This document shows, piece after piece, positions 6,724-14,940 of a DNA stretch of 31,951 nt. A program made the translations under genes and the position numbers. Source of the DNA: a virus. The DNA lies in IMG/VR virus record IMGVR_UViG_3300028104_000058, positions 1-31,951 of that record. One strand, written 5' to 3'. Under the pieces are notes generated by a model, which saw only the letters and a list, made by a program, of their open reading frames with translations, had not been told where the DNA came from and did not search any database. The stretch's first letter is position 1. Each line of letters starts with the position of its first letter.

Positions 6724-8114
6724 GCCGCCATCTCCTTCGGCACCACCAAGCCGCTCTGCGCTTGGGTCCACTCGTCCTCGTCGATCGGGGGCGCCCCGAC
6801 CTGGTCCCGGGCCCAGTTCTCCGTCTCGGCGTTGTTGGTGATGGCACCCGTGGACACCATCTGGGACCAGGCGGCGGCGAAGCGCTCGACGTCGACCTGC
6901 TTCACCTTGCCGGGCCGCAGCCTCGGGGTGAGCTTGGCCGACACCCCGTTGGCCCGCATGAGGCGCGGCGTCAGGTGGGCGTCGAAGATGTTGGCGACGC
7001 CGTCGGTCCAGGTGGCGAGGGCCTTCTGGAACAGCTCCATCTTGGGCTCGGCCACGGCCCGGGAGCCGTTGGGCTCATGTCCCAGGAACAGCCAGTCGGC
7101 GAGCATGCACGAGGCCATCTCGACCCGCTTGCGCATGATCACGGCGTCGATGTCGAACTGGCGCCGGCCGCCGGAGGTCATCAGCTTGAGCGGGAACTTC
7201 TCGGCCTTGGACTCCTCGTACAGGTCGGAGGGCCACAGCACCGATGCGCTCTGGTTCTGGCGAATGTTGGACAGGATGCGGCGCATGACGGCCACGGTCT
7301 GCTTCTCCGCCGGCGAGGCGCCCTCTGCCAGGTACGACGAGGGTGCGCCGCCCACGGGCAGGCCGGCCAGGTCCCGCTCGATGCCGATGCCCTCGAACAC
7401 CTCGATCTGGCGCAGGAAGTGCCACGGTCGCCACGCCGACCGGAGCACCGACGTGCCCTCGGGCGAGTTCTTCTTGGTCGACGTGCGGAACAGCGCCGAG
7501 TGCTCGATGGGCACCATGACCGCCGGGCCGCCCAGGATCTGCTGCCACATGCCCCGCACGTTGCCCCGGCTGTCGAGCTCCCATCGCAGCTTCGAGTCCT
7601 GGGAGCGGGGCGACATCACCCGCCAGCCGATCAGGCCGTCGTCGTAGTCGCTCGACGCCGGGGCGTCAGGCTTGTCGGGACGGTAGGGCTGCTCGCCGTC
7701 GCGGCGCTTGAGGACCACGTTGGAATACGACCAGCCGAAGGGCACCATCGTGAAGAACGTGCTCACCGTGTCGGGCCAGCTCATCGACATGTCGTGGATG
7801 GCCGTGTTGCACAGCTCGGCCCAGCGCTCGCCCTCCTTGCCGCTGTCGGGCGGCGGCTCGAAGTCCCACGGCACCGCTCGCACCATGAGGTCGATGGCCA
7901 GCAGGCCGGCGCCGATGGTTGGATCCTCCTCAGACATTTCCTTGAACACGGCTGTGCCCCGGTCGCCGGCGAGGGCCTGGCGCTGCTCCTCGTACAGCTG
8001 GCCGCCCTGGTGCTGGAGGCCCGTCGTCCCGATCTCGGTGAACGCCAGGCCGCCGGCGGAGCGCGCCTTCTCGATCGTCTCCTCGCCGAGGTCGGCGTAC
8101 CCGTTGGCGCTCAC
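6720..8114 (-). CDS. Phage portal protein (Mu gp29/DUF935-like), 464 aa
   Basis: Size and content fit a portal: an N-terminal helical part with FKEMSEEDPTIGAGLLAI, a wing region with TFFTMVPFGWSYSNVV, then the conserved segment SPEGTSVLRSAWRPWHFLRQ and GIGIERDLAGLPVG. In Mu gp29-like portals the 'P-G-S-LR-AW' and 'E-Gip' elements are the recognisable core. Portals form the dodecameric ring at the capsid vertex through which DNA is packaged and ejected. It follows the terminase large subunit after one small gene and is followed by MuF, the standard order. Start is the GTG of a GTGA overlap. Confidence 0.8.
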   Translation of the reverse strand: MSANGYADLGEETIEKARSAGGLAFTEIGTTGLQHQGGQLYEEQRQALAGDRGTAVFKEMSEEDPTIGAGLLAIDLMVRAVPWDFEPPPDSGKEGERWAELCNTAIHDMSMSWPDTVSTFFTMVPFGWSYSNVVLKRRDGEQPYRPDKPDAPASSDYDDGLIGWRVMSPRSQDSKLRWELDSRGNVRGMWQQILGGPAVMVPIEHSALFRTSTKKNSPEGTSVLRSAWRPWHFLRQIEVFEGIGIERDLAGLPVGGAPSSYLAEGASPAEKQTVAVMRRILSNIRQNQSASVLWPSDLYEESKAEKFPLKLMTSGGRRQFDIDAVIMRKRVEMASCMLADWLFLGHEPNGSRAVAEPKMELFQKALATWTDGVANIFDAHLTPRLMRANGVSAKLTPRLRPGKVKQVDVERFAAAWSQMVSTGAITNNAETENWARDQVGAPPIDEDEWTQAQSGLVVPKEMAA

Positions 8115-8422
8115 GGCTGCGATGGTACGGCGGGATGCACCCGATCAGGCGGTACCTCGGGGTTCTCACGGTGGCATGCGTGGCAGTAGCCGGGATGCGG
8201 CTCGCTGTGGTTGAGCACGGACTGGATCAGCCGGAACACGTTGAGCGACCGTCGATGCGCCACGTCGTCGCCGGTGACAGTCTCGCCGTTGCTGTTGTAC
8301 CGGAAGCCGTACCGACTGGCAGCGGGCAGCGTCGCTGCCTGGTTCCAAATCTTCATCTCGCCAATCTTCTGCGGCCGGCGCTCATCGCCTCCGGGCAACA
8401 GTTCGACGGTGACCCGGATCAC
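8111..8422 (-). CDS. Conserved phage protein downstream of terminase, 103 aa
   Basis: Opens VIRVTVELLPGGDERRPQKI and continues with GEMKIWNQAATLP, a beta-rich pattern I recognise from small proteins encoded between terminase and portal in many actinophages. The C-terminal part has a helix and a CHACH motif (YCHACHRENPE). The GTG start overlaps the terminase stop as GTGA. Function is not known; location suggests a packaging or head-completion accessory. Confidence 0.65.
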   Translation of the reverse strand: MIRVTVELLPGGDERRPQKIGEMKIWNQAATLPAASRYGFRYNSNGETVTGDDVAHRRSLNVFRLIQSVLNHSEPHPGYCHACHRENPEVPPDRVHPAVPSQP

Positions 8423-10017
8423 CGCCCCCACCCGCTGTCGTAGCCGTAGCCGCCGTCGTCCCAGCCGTCGACGTCGGCCAGGCCGGCTCCGGCCGCCCAT
8501 GCGTTCTCCTGGGTGTCTTCCATCGGCGGCGCCGGAACGAAGGGCACACCCCGGCCCATCAGCAGGTAGCGCAGGGCGTCCAGGGCGTGGTCATCGCAGG
8601 TGGTGTCGATGTCCTCGGGCTTGTTCTTGTCCCGGGGAGCGTTGGGCAGCGTGCGGATCAGGTTGGCGCAGGAGGAGAACACGTGCAGGCGGGGGCACAT
8701 CTCCCAGCCCTTGGCCCGGTGGAAGTCGCACGCCGGTAGGTCGGTGAGGTACTCCAGCACCCGTGACCAGCCGTTCACCCGGTCGTTGACCGCCTTGCGC
8801 AAGACACAGCCCTCATCGGCGTAGATGGCGGCGTTGGAGTTGGCCTCGCCCGTCTTGGCCCACATCGACGGGTCGGCGTGGCGTGCGGCGGGAGTGATCC
8901 CGGCGCCCGCCTCGGTGGCCAGGATGCGCCGGGCCTGGTCGGTCTGGCCCACGCCGGTGTCGTAGAGCTCGTGGGTGATCCAGCACCGGCCGTCGTTGTC
9001 GAAGGCGCCGACCAGCACGGCCCACGGTGCGGCGTAGCCGTAGTCGATGCCCTCCTCCCGGTCCCACTCGTCCGGCAGCGGCATCGGCTCAACGACGTGG
9101 CGCTCACGGGACCAGGCGGCGAAGAACTGGCCGGCGAAAACGGACCAGTCGCCCTCCTTCATGGCCTTGCGCCGGGCGGGGTCGGGGATGGCGTCGAGGG
9201 TGCGGTGGTAGGTCTGGTCCCGGTCCAGGTAGGGGTTGTCCGACAGCCTCGAGCGGATGAACCGGCGGGTGCGGTCGTGCTCATCGGTGACGACCTTGGC
9301 CCCATCGTCGGTGGCGTCGATGTAGGCCGCCTTCGTCTCGCCGTGGCCGGGCCCGCCCGGGTTGGCCGTGCAGCGGGTGCCCAGCACGGGGATGTCGGGG
9401 TCGCTGGAACGCAGCCGTTCCTGGAGCACGGGCACCACTCCCGGCGGCATCAGCGTGCGCTCGTCGACGAGCAGGAGCTGGTAGTCGCCGCCCTGGCGGC
9501 GCACGGCGTCGTCGATCGACTCGGCGTAGCGGAAGCGGAACTTGGAGACCTTGCCCGCCCGCATCGGGAATGTGAGCTCCTTCTCGGTCTTGTTCCAGCT
9601 GGCGCCCAGCGCCATGGCGTAGGCCAGCTTCTGCAGCTCCTTGAGCAGCGACTCGGCCAGCTCGTCATAGGTCCGGCGGTAGGCGCCCACCCAGATGCCC
9701 GGGTAGCGCACGCAGGCCCGGATGCCCTCCATGAGAAGCGATTTCGTCTTCCCGCCGCCGGCCTGGCCGCCGAACAGCACGTCGTCCTCGGTGGCGGCGT
9801 GGAACTGCTCCTGGGGGCAGCGACCGCACGGCTCGGGCAGGTCGACGCCCGACCTCTTGGCATCCACCGGCGTCTCGAACCCAGCCTCCTTGGCGGCAGC
9901 GATCCGGGGCAGGCAGTTCGGCTCGTAGCCCAACACCTCGAAGGCGTCGACCGCCGAGTCGGCGGGGTCGGCCCACGCATCGGCCACCCACTGCCACGGG
10001 TTGGCGGCGAGGGTCAC
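8419..10017 (-). CDS. terL: Terminase large subunit (packaging ATPase-nuclease), 532 aa
   Basis: Two-domain DNA-packaging motor. ATPase: a PCGRCPQEQF segment before Walker A (GGQAGGGKT, 83-91), Walker B LLLVDE (181-186) with catalytic Glu186, and a coupling-motif region TRCTANPGGPGHG (214-226). RNase H-like nuclease: GIDYG (Asp325), HADPSMW (Asp382) and CDDHALDALRY (Asp475/476 and Asp480) supply acidic metal ligands. The length of about 530 aa is normal. It hydrolyses ATP at the portal vertex to pump DNA and cuts concatemers. Start is a GTG overlapping the previous stop as GTGA. Two small genes and the PP-loop ATPase separate it from the terminase-small-like gene. Confidence 0.93.
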   Translation of the reverse strand: MTLAANPWQWVADAWADPADSAVDAFEVLGYEPNCLPRIAAAKEAGFETPVDAKRSGVDLPEPCGRCPQEQFHAATEDDVLFGGQAGGGKTKSLLMEGIRACVRYPGIWVGAYRRTYDELAESLLKELQKLAYAMALGASWNKTEKELTFPMRAGKVSKFRFRYAESIDDAVRRQGGDYQLLLVDERTLMPPGVVPVLQERLRSSDPDIPVLGTRCTANPGGPGHGETKAAYIDATDDGAKVVTDEHDRTRRFIRSRLSDNPYLDRDQTYHRTLDAIPDPARRKAMKEGDWSVFAGQFFAAWSRERHVVEPMPLPDEWDREEGIDYGYAAPWAVLVGAFDNDGRCWITHELYDTGVGQTDQARRILATEAGAGITPAARHADPSMWAKTGEANSNAAIYADEGCVLRKAVNDRVNGWSRVLEYLTDLPACDFHRAKGWEMCPRLHVFSSCANLIRTLPNAPRDKNKPEDIDTTCDDHALDALRYLLMGRGVPFVPAPPMEDTQENAWAAGAGLADVDGWDDGGYGYDSGWGR

Positions 10018-10169
10018 GGCCAGATGCCCCAGCGGTCGAGCCAGTCGTCATCGGCCGGCGTCCACTCCCGCCCCCGCTGTTGACGGCGCTGGCGCGCCAG
10101 GTCGTTCGTCGCCCAGCCGATCACGGCGCCGGCAAGGGCGGCAGCGAGGATGAGGGCGACGAGGGTCAT
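10014..10169 (-). CDS. Small membrane-anchored protein, 51 aa
   Basis: N-terminal hydrophobic helix (MTLVALILAAALAGAVIGW) then a basic linker (LARQRRQQRGRE) and an acidic/Trp tail (DDDWLDRWGIWP). Start overlaps as ATGA and stop overlaps the terminase GTG as GTGA. The topology predicts a cytoplasmic tail. No family recognised. Confidence 0.7.
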   Translation of the reverse strand: MTLVALILAAALAGAVIGWATNDLARQRRQQRGREWTPADDDWLDRWGIWP

Positions 10170-10516
10170 GACCCGCTGACGATTGGCGTTGCGGTAGCCG
10201 GATCAACCCAGCGCAGCGGTCCGTACCGTTGGAACGCCGGCAGTGCCCGCTCGACCACGACGTTGCCCTCGGTGCGCAGGACCAGCCCGTGCTCGGCGTC
10301 GTAGCAGCCGGGGTGCCAAACCTTGCCCCGGTTCTGTCCTCCACCGATGACCCGATGGCCCTTGGGCAGGATGACGCCACCAGCCTGGCAGCGGTCGAAG
10401 GCGCAGCGTGGCTCGTCAGTCGGCCGGCGGGCCTCGTCGATGGCATCTCGGACGGACCATGCACCGGCGATTCCGTGCTCACCGATCGGCGCCGGGGGAT
10501 GGTCGATGAACCTCAT
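10166..10516 (-). CDS. Cys/His-rich protein, LIM- or PARP-finger-like, 116 aa
   Basis: The middle carries RCAFDRCQAGGVILPKGHRV and, about 15 residues later, WHPGCYDAEHG, giving a Cys-x4-Cys ... His-x2-Cys spacing like small zinc fingers of the LIM/PARP kind. It starts with ATG in an ATGA overlap. The remainder is Pro-rich and beta-like. No catalytic motif is seen. Confidence 0.65.
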   Translation of the reverse strand: MRFIDHPPAPIGEHGIAGAWSVRDAIDEARRPTDEPRCAFDRCQAGGVILPKGHRVIGGGQNRGKVWHPGCYDAEHGLVLRTEGNVVVERALPAFQRYGPLRWVDPATATPIVSGS

Positions 10517-10779
10517 CGTCCCGGCACGATCAGAAGTCCGGGCGGCGGCAGGGACAGCGCCGGCTCCTTGCGCACACCGGCCTTGCCCTCGGCCCGCAGG
10601 GCGTTGCCGACCTGCACCGCCATCGCAGCATCGAGGAAGTAGAAGCTGGTGCCCGTCGGCGTCTGGGCCTGGAGCAGCACCATCGACTCGCCAGCCCCGT
10701 TGGTCACGGTGGCGACCCTGAAGCCGGTGGCGACGGGCGCCGGGGTGATGTCGGTGGGCGGTTGGGACTGGTCGGTCAT
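10513..10779 (-). CDS. Hypothetical protein, 88 aa
   Basis: A Pro/Thr-rich N-terminus leads to beta strands (FRVATVTNGAG, MVLLQAQTPTGTSFYFLD) and a helix with AMAVQVGNALRAEG. It has its own ribosome binding site, AAGGAG 5 nt before the ATG, after a 17-nt gap; this may be an independent translation entry point. No family recognised. Confidence 0.7.
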   Translation of the reverse strand: MTDQSQPPTDITPAPVATGFRVATVTNGAGESMVLLQAQTPTGTSFYFLDAAMAVQVGNALRAEGKAGVRKEPALSLPPPGLLIVPGR

Positions 10780-10796
10780 GAGCGCTCCTTCGGTGG

Positions 10797-10997
10797 TCAA
10801 CGGCGGGCCTCGGGCGAGGCGGGAACGGCGGCGATGGTGCCGCCGCAGGACAGGCACGGCACCCGATTGAGGCCGAGGCGGGCCAGCAGGCAGGCGGCGT
10901 GGTCGGTGACGGGGCGAGGGCCGTGCACAGACGCCCACAGCAACCCGCACGGGCAGTACAGGGCACGACCGCCCGGCGGCGGGTCGAAGAGGGTCAT
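10797..10997 (-). CDS. Small four-cysteine zinc-binding protein, 66 aa
   Basis: A CPCG knuckle (Cys15, Cys17) and CLSCGG (Cys50, Cys53) bracket a helix with HAACLLARLGL, consistent with a zinc ribbon or treble clef. ATG at 10997 makes an ATGA overlap with the PP-loop ATPase gene. No family assigned. Confidence 0.65.
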   Translation of the reverse strand: MTLFDPPPGGRALYCPCGLLWASVHGPRPVTDHAACLLARLGLNRVPCLSCGGTIAAVPASPEARR

Positions 10998-11785
10998 GTG
11001 AAGCACGACCCGACATCGCAGGTCGTCTCGGCCTCATCGAACAGGCCGGGCCAGTCGGGGAGTTCGTCGAGCGGCGCCAGGAGCGACGAGAGCCACGCCT
11101 TGTCGAGTCCCAGCGCCTCCCGGTGGGCGTTGACGGTGCGCTCGACCTCGACCGCCTGGGCGAAGAGCGCCGGACTCTCTCGCCGTTGCCGGCGCCGGTC
11201 CTCAAGCGTCTGGAACGGGCAGAAGTAGCACGACGACTTCGGCGGCTGCGGCAAGCCGGCGTCAGCGATGATGCGGCGGCAGTCGGAGCGGGTCAGGCGC
11301 AGGTCGAGCAGCGGGTACTCGGTGCGTTGGTGCTTGACCCGCTCCAGCGTCGTGGCTCGCTCAACCTCGTCCAGCGAGAACCCGATTCCGCATGTGGCCG
11401 GGTTCTCCGGTGTGGCCCCGTGCTGGCGAGTCCAGCGGGCCACGACCTCGATCTTGAACCGCTTCGTGCAGGAACGGTAACCGAAGCCGCCACCAACCAA
11501 CCGCACCGGGATGGGGATGCTCCGTGGGAACTGGTCGATCTCTTCCAACAGGGTGCGTGTGTCGCCGGTCCGAAGGACTCGGCGCAGCTCCACAAGGCGG
11601 ATGCCGTGGCGCTCAGCGAACGGCACGGCGACCTCGTGGTGGTACTCGATCGTGAGCGGATTCTCGCTGTCGTCGCCGACGTTGCAGAACAGGAACACGT
11701 CGTAGGCAAGCCGACCTTGAGCCGCCAGAACCAGCACGGCGATCGACTGAGCACCGCCGCCGTGAGAGAACACGCGAAGCGTCAC
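10994..11785 (-). CDS. PP-loop ATPase, PAPS-reductase-like, 263 aa
   Basis: An N-type ATP pyrophosphatase. The PP-loop is near the start as SHGGGAQS (residues 7-14), a variant of SGGKDS, followed by the strand VFLFCNVGDDSENP. Further on are YRSCTKRFKIE and, near residue 193, SSCYFCPFQ, Cys motifs typical of the PAPS reductase/DndC side of the superfamily. Such enzymes adenylate or sulfurate substrates; phage copies are often annotated PAPS reductase, but sulfur assimilation is unlikely here. Options include DNA or RNA thiolation and modification of another nucleotide substrate. It sits between the terminase-small-like and terminase large genes, an odd place for metabolism. Start GTG is in a GTGA overlap. 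Confidence 0.8.
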   Translation of the reverse strand: MTLRVFSHGGGAQSIAVLVLAAQGRLAYDVFLFCNVGDDSENPLTIEYHHEVAVPFAERHGIRLVELRRVLRTGDTRTLLEEIDQFPRSIPIPVRLVGGGFGYRSCTKRFKIEVVARWTRQHGATPENPATCGIGFSLDEVERATTLERVKHQRTEYPLLDLRLTRSDCRRIIADAGLPQPPKSSCYFCPFQTLEDRRRQRRESPALFAQAVEVERTVNAHREALGLDKAWLSSLLAPLDELPDWPGLFDEAETTCDVGSCFT

Positions 11786-12468
11786 GCCACCTCCTCAGCC
11801 GGGCCCAGCGCAGCCGGCGGCGCCAGTAGGCCCACCAGGGCGCCACGGACGATGCCGGGCACCTCGGCGCGCCAGAACTCGGCCAGCTCGTCAGCGGGCA
11901 TGCCCCGGGCGGTGAGGCCCCGCATCATGGCGTCGAGCACCTTGCGCAGCACGCCGTCCAGCTCCTTGCCGTGGCGCTCGATGACCCGGGTGCGGCGCTC
12001 GTCGATGCCGGCGTCCACGCACGCCTTGGCCACCCGGGCCTGTTCCTTGAGGGCGGTGTCGTACATCTCGACCCACACCGCCGGCCGTTCGAATCGCTCC
12101 GATCCCATCGAAAGCTGCTTGAGGTCTTCGTAGGACTCCATCTCGGCGATCACGCCGGCCAGGTAGGCGGTCATTCCCGCACGCCGGTACAGGGCGTCGA
12201 GCAGAGCCTCGTGCGGGTCCATCTCGACGGGCAGGGCGAACTCGGCGGCGGCGCGGCGAGCCTTCTCGACATTGGCGGATGCCCGATGGTTCTTCGTGTT
12301 GCCGCCGTGCAGCGAGCACCTGCCGATGCCCGGATGGTCGGTCGCCTGGCCGGCGGCGAGCTGGCACAGACCGCCCTCGGGTCCACGCTTTTTGCCGCCG
12401 CAGTGACGACCACAGGCCTTCTCCGGCGTGCAGTCGGGGCAGGGCGTCTTCGCCGGTTGGCCAGGCAT
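11782..12468 (-). CDS. Terminase small subunit-like protein, 228 aa
   Basis: The N-terminal Cys/His-rich part has CPDCTPEKACGRHCGG and then CQLAAGQATDHPGIGRCSLH with HGG-x-T-x-NH, an element I associate with small terminase-like proteins of actinophages ('AG-GTDHPG-GRC-LHGG'). The rest is helical, with LPVEMDPHEALLDALYRRAG and coiled-coil-like segments. Small terminases bind pac/cos DNA and recruit the large subunit; three small or accessory genes separate the two here. ATG at 12468 lies 2 nt after the upstream stop. The assignment rests on the motif and position; a DNA-binding accessory role is the alternative. Confidence 0.6.
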   Translation of the reverse strand: MPGQPAKTPCPDCTPEKACGRHCGGKKRGPEGGLCQLAAGQATDHPGIGRCSLHGGNTKNHRASANVEKARRAAAEFALPVEMDPHEALLDALYRRAGMTAYLAGVIAEMESYEDLKQLSMGSERFERPAVWVEMYDTALKEQARVAKACVDAGIDERRTRVIERHGKELDGVLRKVLDAMMRGLTARGMPADELAEFWRAEVPGIVRGALVGLLAPPAALGPAEEVA

Positions 12469-12470
12469 CG

Positions 12471-12641
12471 TCAGCGGGCCTCGATGTCCTCGCAGGCCAA
12501 GACGCAGGCCGCACCGTGGGCGTGGTGGTGAAGTCGCTGGATGCCGGCGATCCGGGACCGACGGATGCCCGCTCGCATCTCGGCCACCGCCGGGGCGCCC
12601 ACGGCAAACCACTCCGACACGATCTCGCAGACCCGTTCCAT
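12471..12641 (-). CDS. Hypothetical protein, 56 aa
   Basis: Contains the helix VCEIVSEWFAVGAPAVAEMR and a His-rich turn (RLHHHAHGAAC). The ATG at 12641 is chosen for GAGGAGG 5 nt upstream; a GTG at 12683 in a GTGA overlap would give 70 aa. No family recognised. Confidence 0.55.
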   Translation of the reverse strand: MERVCEIVSEWFAVGAPAVAEMRAGIRRSRIAGIQRLHHHAHGAACVLACEDIEAR

Positions 12642-12679
12642 GTGGCCCTCCTCACGACCTGCACCTTGGTTGAGGTCGC

Positions 12680-13561
12680 TCACGACCTGCCCCCCAACGA
12701 CGCCAGAGCCTCGTCACCGGCTGGATAGGCCCCGATGCTGACCAGCCGGTTGCGCACCGCCGCCAGCAGGTACTTCGGGCTGTGGGGCTTGTCGTCCACG
12801 GCCAGCATGGCCCCGATGCACTCATCCACGACCGACCGGTCGGCCACGGCCAGGCATCGGCCCACCACGAGCCGGCACTCGGCCGCCATGCGCTCCCGTC
12901 CCGGCCACAGCTCGGCCAGTCGCTCGGCCAGCGATTCGGGTTCATCCGATGGCGGTGGCGGTTCGGGGTTGTCTTTCTCGGTCTCGGGGTTGCCGATCGG
13001 TTCCGAGCCTCCCTGGTGCGACAAGGGGGATAGAGGGGGATCTACTCTCCTCTCCTCTACTCTGCTTTGCGACTCCGCAATGCGATCCGATTCGGATGCG
13101 GTTGGGATTGCTGGTGCGACTCCGTTCGATGTCGGCGGCGGATCGGAACGGGAGTCGCAGAACGGACACTGCGGGTCGACCTTGGTCTTGTGCCAGCGGT
13201 CGTGGTTGCCCTTGAGGCCGGCGGTGGTCCTCCTCTCTCGGTGTTCCTTGACCTCGGCCTGGGTGGGGTTGTGATCGTGGTAGCCGACGATCACGTAGGC
13301 GTCTGCCTCCTCGGCCCACACGCCCCGCTTGAGGACGACGGGCAGGGCCTTGCGGACGTCCTTCTCCCGCACGCCGAGGGCGATGGCCAGATCGTCCTTC
13401 GGCAGCCGGCCGTCGGTGCCGTGCTCGTAGCTGTAGCTGATCCCGCACACCTGCAGGCCGATGGCGGCCAAGTCGGCGCCGACCCACTTCCTCGACCGCC
13501 AGAATCCGCAGTCCATCATGAACCGCTGCAGCCCCTCAGCCTTCTTCACCAGTCCAGCCAT
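12680..13561 (-). CDS. Replisome organizer / helicase-loader-like protein, 293 aa
   Basis: The N-terminal domain (about 1-110) looks like a winged-helix replication-initiator fold: FMMDCGFWRSRKW, the helix LPKDDLAIALGVREKDV, and YVIVGYHDHNPTQAEV. It is followed by TAGLKGNHDRWHK, a segment common in actinophage replication proteins encoded just before DnaB or beside it. A low-complexity charged linker (about 140-200) leads to a C-terminal helical domain (about 205-290), the usual place for contacting the helicase. It directly follows dnaB with a TGATG overlap. In lambda the equivalent gene (O) contains the origin; iteron-like 9-mers lie in this linker (13068-13159). Function inferred from layout and context. 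Confidence 0.65.
   Translation of the reverse strand: MAGLVKKAEGLQRFMMDCGFWRSRKWVGADLAAIGLQVCGISYSYEHGTDGRLPKDDLAIALGVREKDVRKALPVVLKRGVWAEEADAYVIVGYHDHNPTQAEVKEHRERRTTAGLKGNHDRWHKTKVDPQCPFCDSRSDPPPTSNGVAPAIPTASESDRIAESQSRVEERRVDPPLSPLSHQGGSEPIGNPETEKDNPEPPPPSDEPESLAERLAELWPGRERMAAECRLVVGRCLAVADRSVVDECIGAMLAVDDKPHSPKYLLAAVRNRLVSIGAYPAGDEALASLGGRS
13040..13159. repeat. Candidate replication-origin repeats within the replisome gene
   Basis: Three identical 9-mers TGCGACTCC: direct at 13068-13076 and 13115-13123, inverted at 13151-13159. Between the first two lies a 13-base palindrome, ATCCGATTCGGAT (13085-13097). Just to the left is a pyrimidine tract of about 28 bases (13041-13068). The 9-mers fall in three different codon phases of the overlapping gene, so they do not come from a protein repeat. 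This resembles phage origins embedded in an initiator gene; origin function is inferred. Confidence 0.4.
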
Positions 13562-14940
13562 CAGGAACCCACCCTCGCCAGGTTGAGCCAGCGGCCGGAG
13601 GCCAAGTCGGCGGCAACCTTGACCGTCCCCATGGCGCCGTGTCGGTTCTTGGCCACGATGAGCTCTGCGATGCCTCTGTCCTCCGTCTTGGGGTTGTACA
13701 TCTCGTCGCGATAGATGAAGACGACCTGGTCGGCGCTGTTCTCCAGCTCGCCCGACTCACGCAGGTCGGCCAGCATCGGCCGCTTGTCCATGCGGGCCTC
13801 CAGGTTCCGGCTCAGCTGGGCCAGGGCCACGATGGGCACAGCCATTTCCTTCGACATGAGCTTGAGGCCCCGGACGATTTCCGCAACCTCTACCTGACGG
13901 TTCTCCGCCCGGGACCGGCCGGTCATGAGCTGTACGTAGTCGACGACCACCAGGCCCAGCCGGCCGTAGCGGGCCACCGACCGGCGGATGGCGGTGCGCA
14001 CCGACAGCAGCGTCGCCGGTGTCGTATCGACGATGTCGATGGACAGCTCTGACAAGGCGGTCAGAGCGCCGGAGATGCGGTCCCAGTCCTTGGCCACCAC
14101 GTCGCCCTGGCTCAGCTTGGAGCCGACCAGTCCGGCAGAGGATGCCACCATGCGCCCGGCCAGCTCCTCCCGACTCATCTCCACCGACACGAACAGCACC
14201 GGCTCGCCCCTGCGGGCCACGTTCAAGGTGAGGGCCCCCGCCCACGACGTCTTGCCCATGCCCGGCCTGGCGGCCACGATCACGAGCCGGGCCGGGTGCA
14301 GTCCTCCGACCATATGATCGAGGTCGGTCCAGCCCGTGGGATGGATGATCTGGCCGCCGGCGTCGACCAGGGCCTCCATCTGGTCCAGCCACTCGCCCAG
14401 CACATCCCGAAGCTGGTGGGCGGTGGGCACGTCGGCTCGAGGGCGCAGGTCGAACACCATCTGCTCGGCGGCGTCGATGGCGCCGGCCACGTCCTCGGGC
14501 AGCTCGTAGCCCATCTCGGCGATATCGCCGGCCGCCCGGATCAGCTCCCGCAGCTGAGCGTGGTCCTTCACGATGCGGGCGTAACGGCCGGCGTTGCCCG
14601 TCGACGGCGTACCCGCCATCAGCGTGGTGAGGGTGGCCGGCCCACCGATGGCCTCCAGCTGGCCATCCCGGCGCAGTGCTTCGGCCACCGTCACCGGGTC
14701 AGACGGCTCGCCCTGGGCATACAGAGCCATGACGGCGGCGAAGACGTGGCCGTGCGCCGGCTTGTAGAAGTCGGCGGCGTCGATGCCGGCCTCGGCCCCG
14801 GCGTCGATGGCGGAGCGGCTCAACAGCATGGCCCCCAGCAGACTCTCCTCGGCCTGGACGTTGTTGGGCGGCACCCGGCCTGCGCTCTGTCCCTGCCGCC
14901 TCTGGCGGGCGTCGTCGATGCTCACGGGTTCGGCGGTCAT
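13561..14940 (-). CDS. dnaB: Replicative DNA helicase, DnaB family, 459 aa
   Basis: Full-length RecA-fold hexameric helicase. The N-terminal DnaB domain (about 22-125) includes PPNNVQAEESLLGAMLLS and GHVFAAVMALYAQG. The motor domain has Walker A ARPGMGKT (224-231), SVEMS with Glu254, Walker B VVVDYVQLM (330-338, Asp334), and downstream ALAQLSRNLEAR and DLRESGELENSADQV, the DnaB4 and arginine-finger regions. It unwinds the phage replication fork with ATP. ATG at 14940 has GAGGAGG 5 nt upstream and an ATGA overlap with the whiB-like gene, so a longer reading to 15048 is rejected. The next gene is the putative loader, a typical pairing. Confidence 0.93.
   Translation of the reverse strand: MTAEPVSIDDARQRRQGQSAGRVPPNNVQAEESLLGAMLLSRSAIDAGAEAGIDAADFYKPAHGHVFAAVMALYAQGEPSDPVTVAEALRRDGQLEAIGGPATLTTLMAGTPSTGNAGRYARIVKDHAQLRELIRAAGDIAEMGYELPEDVAGAIDAAEQMVFDLRPRADVPTAHQLRDVLGEWLDQMEALVDAGGQIIHPTGWTDLDHMVGGLHPARLVIVAARPGMGKTSWAGALTLNVARRGEPVLFVSVEMSREELAGRMVASSAGLVGSKLSQGDVVAKDWDRISGALTALSELSIDIVDTTPATLLSVRTAIRRSVARYGRLGLVVVDYVQLMTGRSRAENRQVEVAEIVRGLKLMSKEMAVPIVALAQLSRNLEARMDKRPMLADLRESGELENSADQVVFIYRDEMYNPKTEDRGIAELIVAKNRHGAMGTVKVAADLASGRWLNLARVGS

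Noticed and set aside
6669-8189. Long plus-strand open frame (506 codons) over the portal gene
   Set aside because: Composition (Arg, His, Gly, Leu) is typical of a shadow frame; the minus frame carries portal motifs and coupled start/stop signals.
8878-10083. Plus-strand open frame (401 codons) over the terminase gene
   Set aside because: Shadow of the terminase; no domain pattern and no ribosome binding site.
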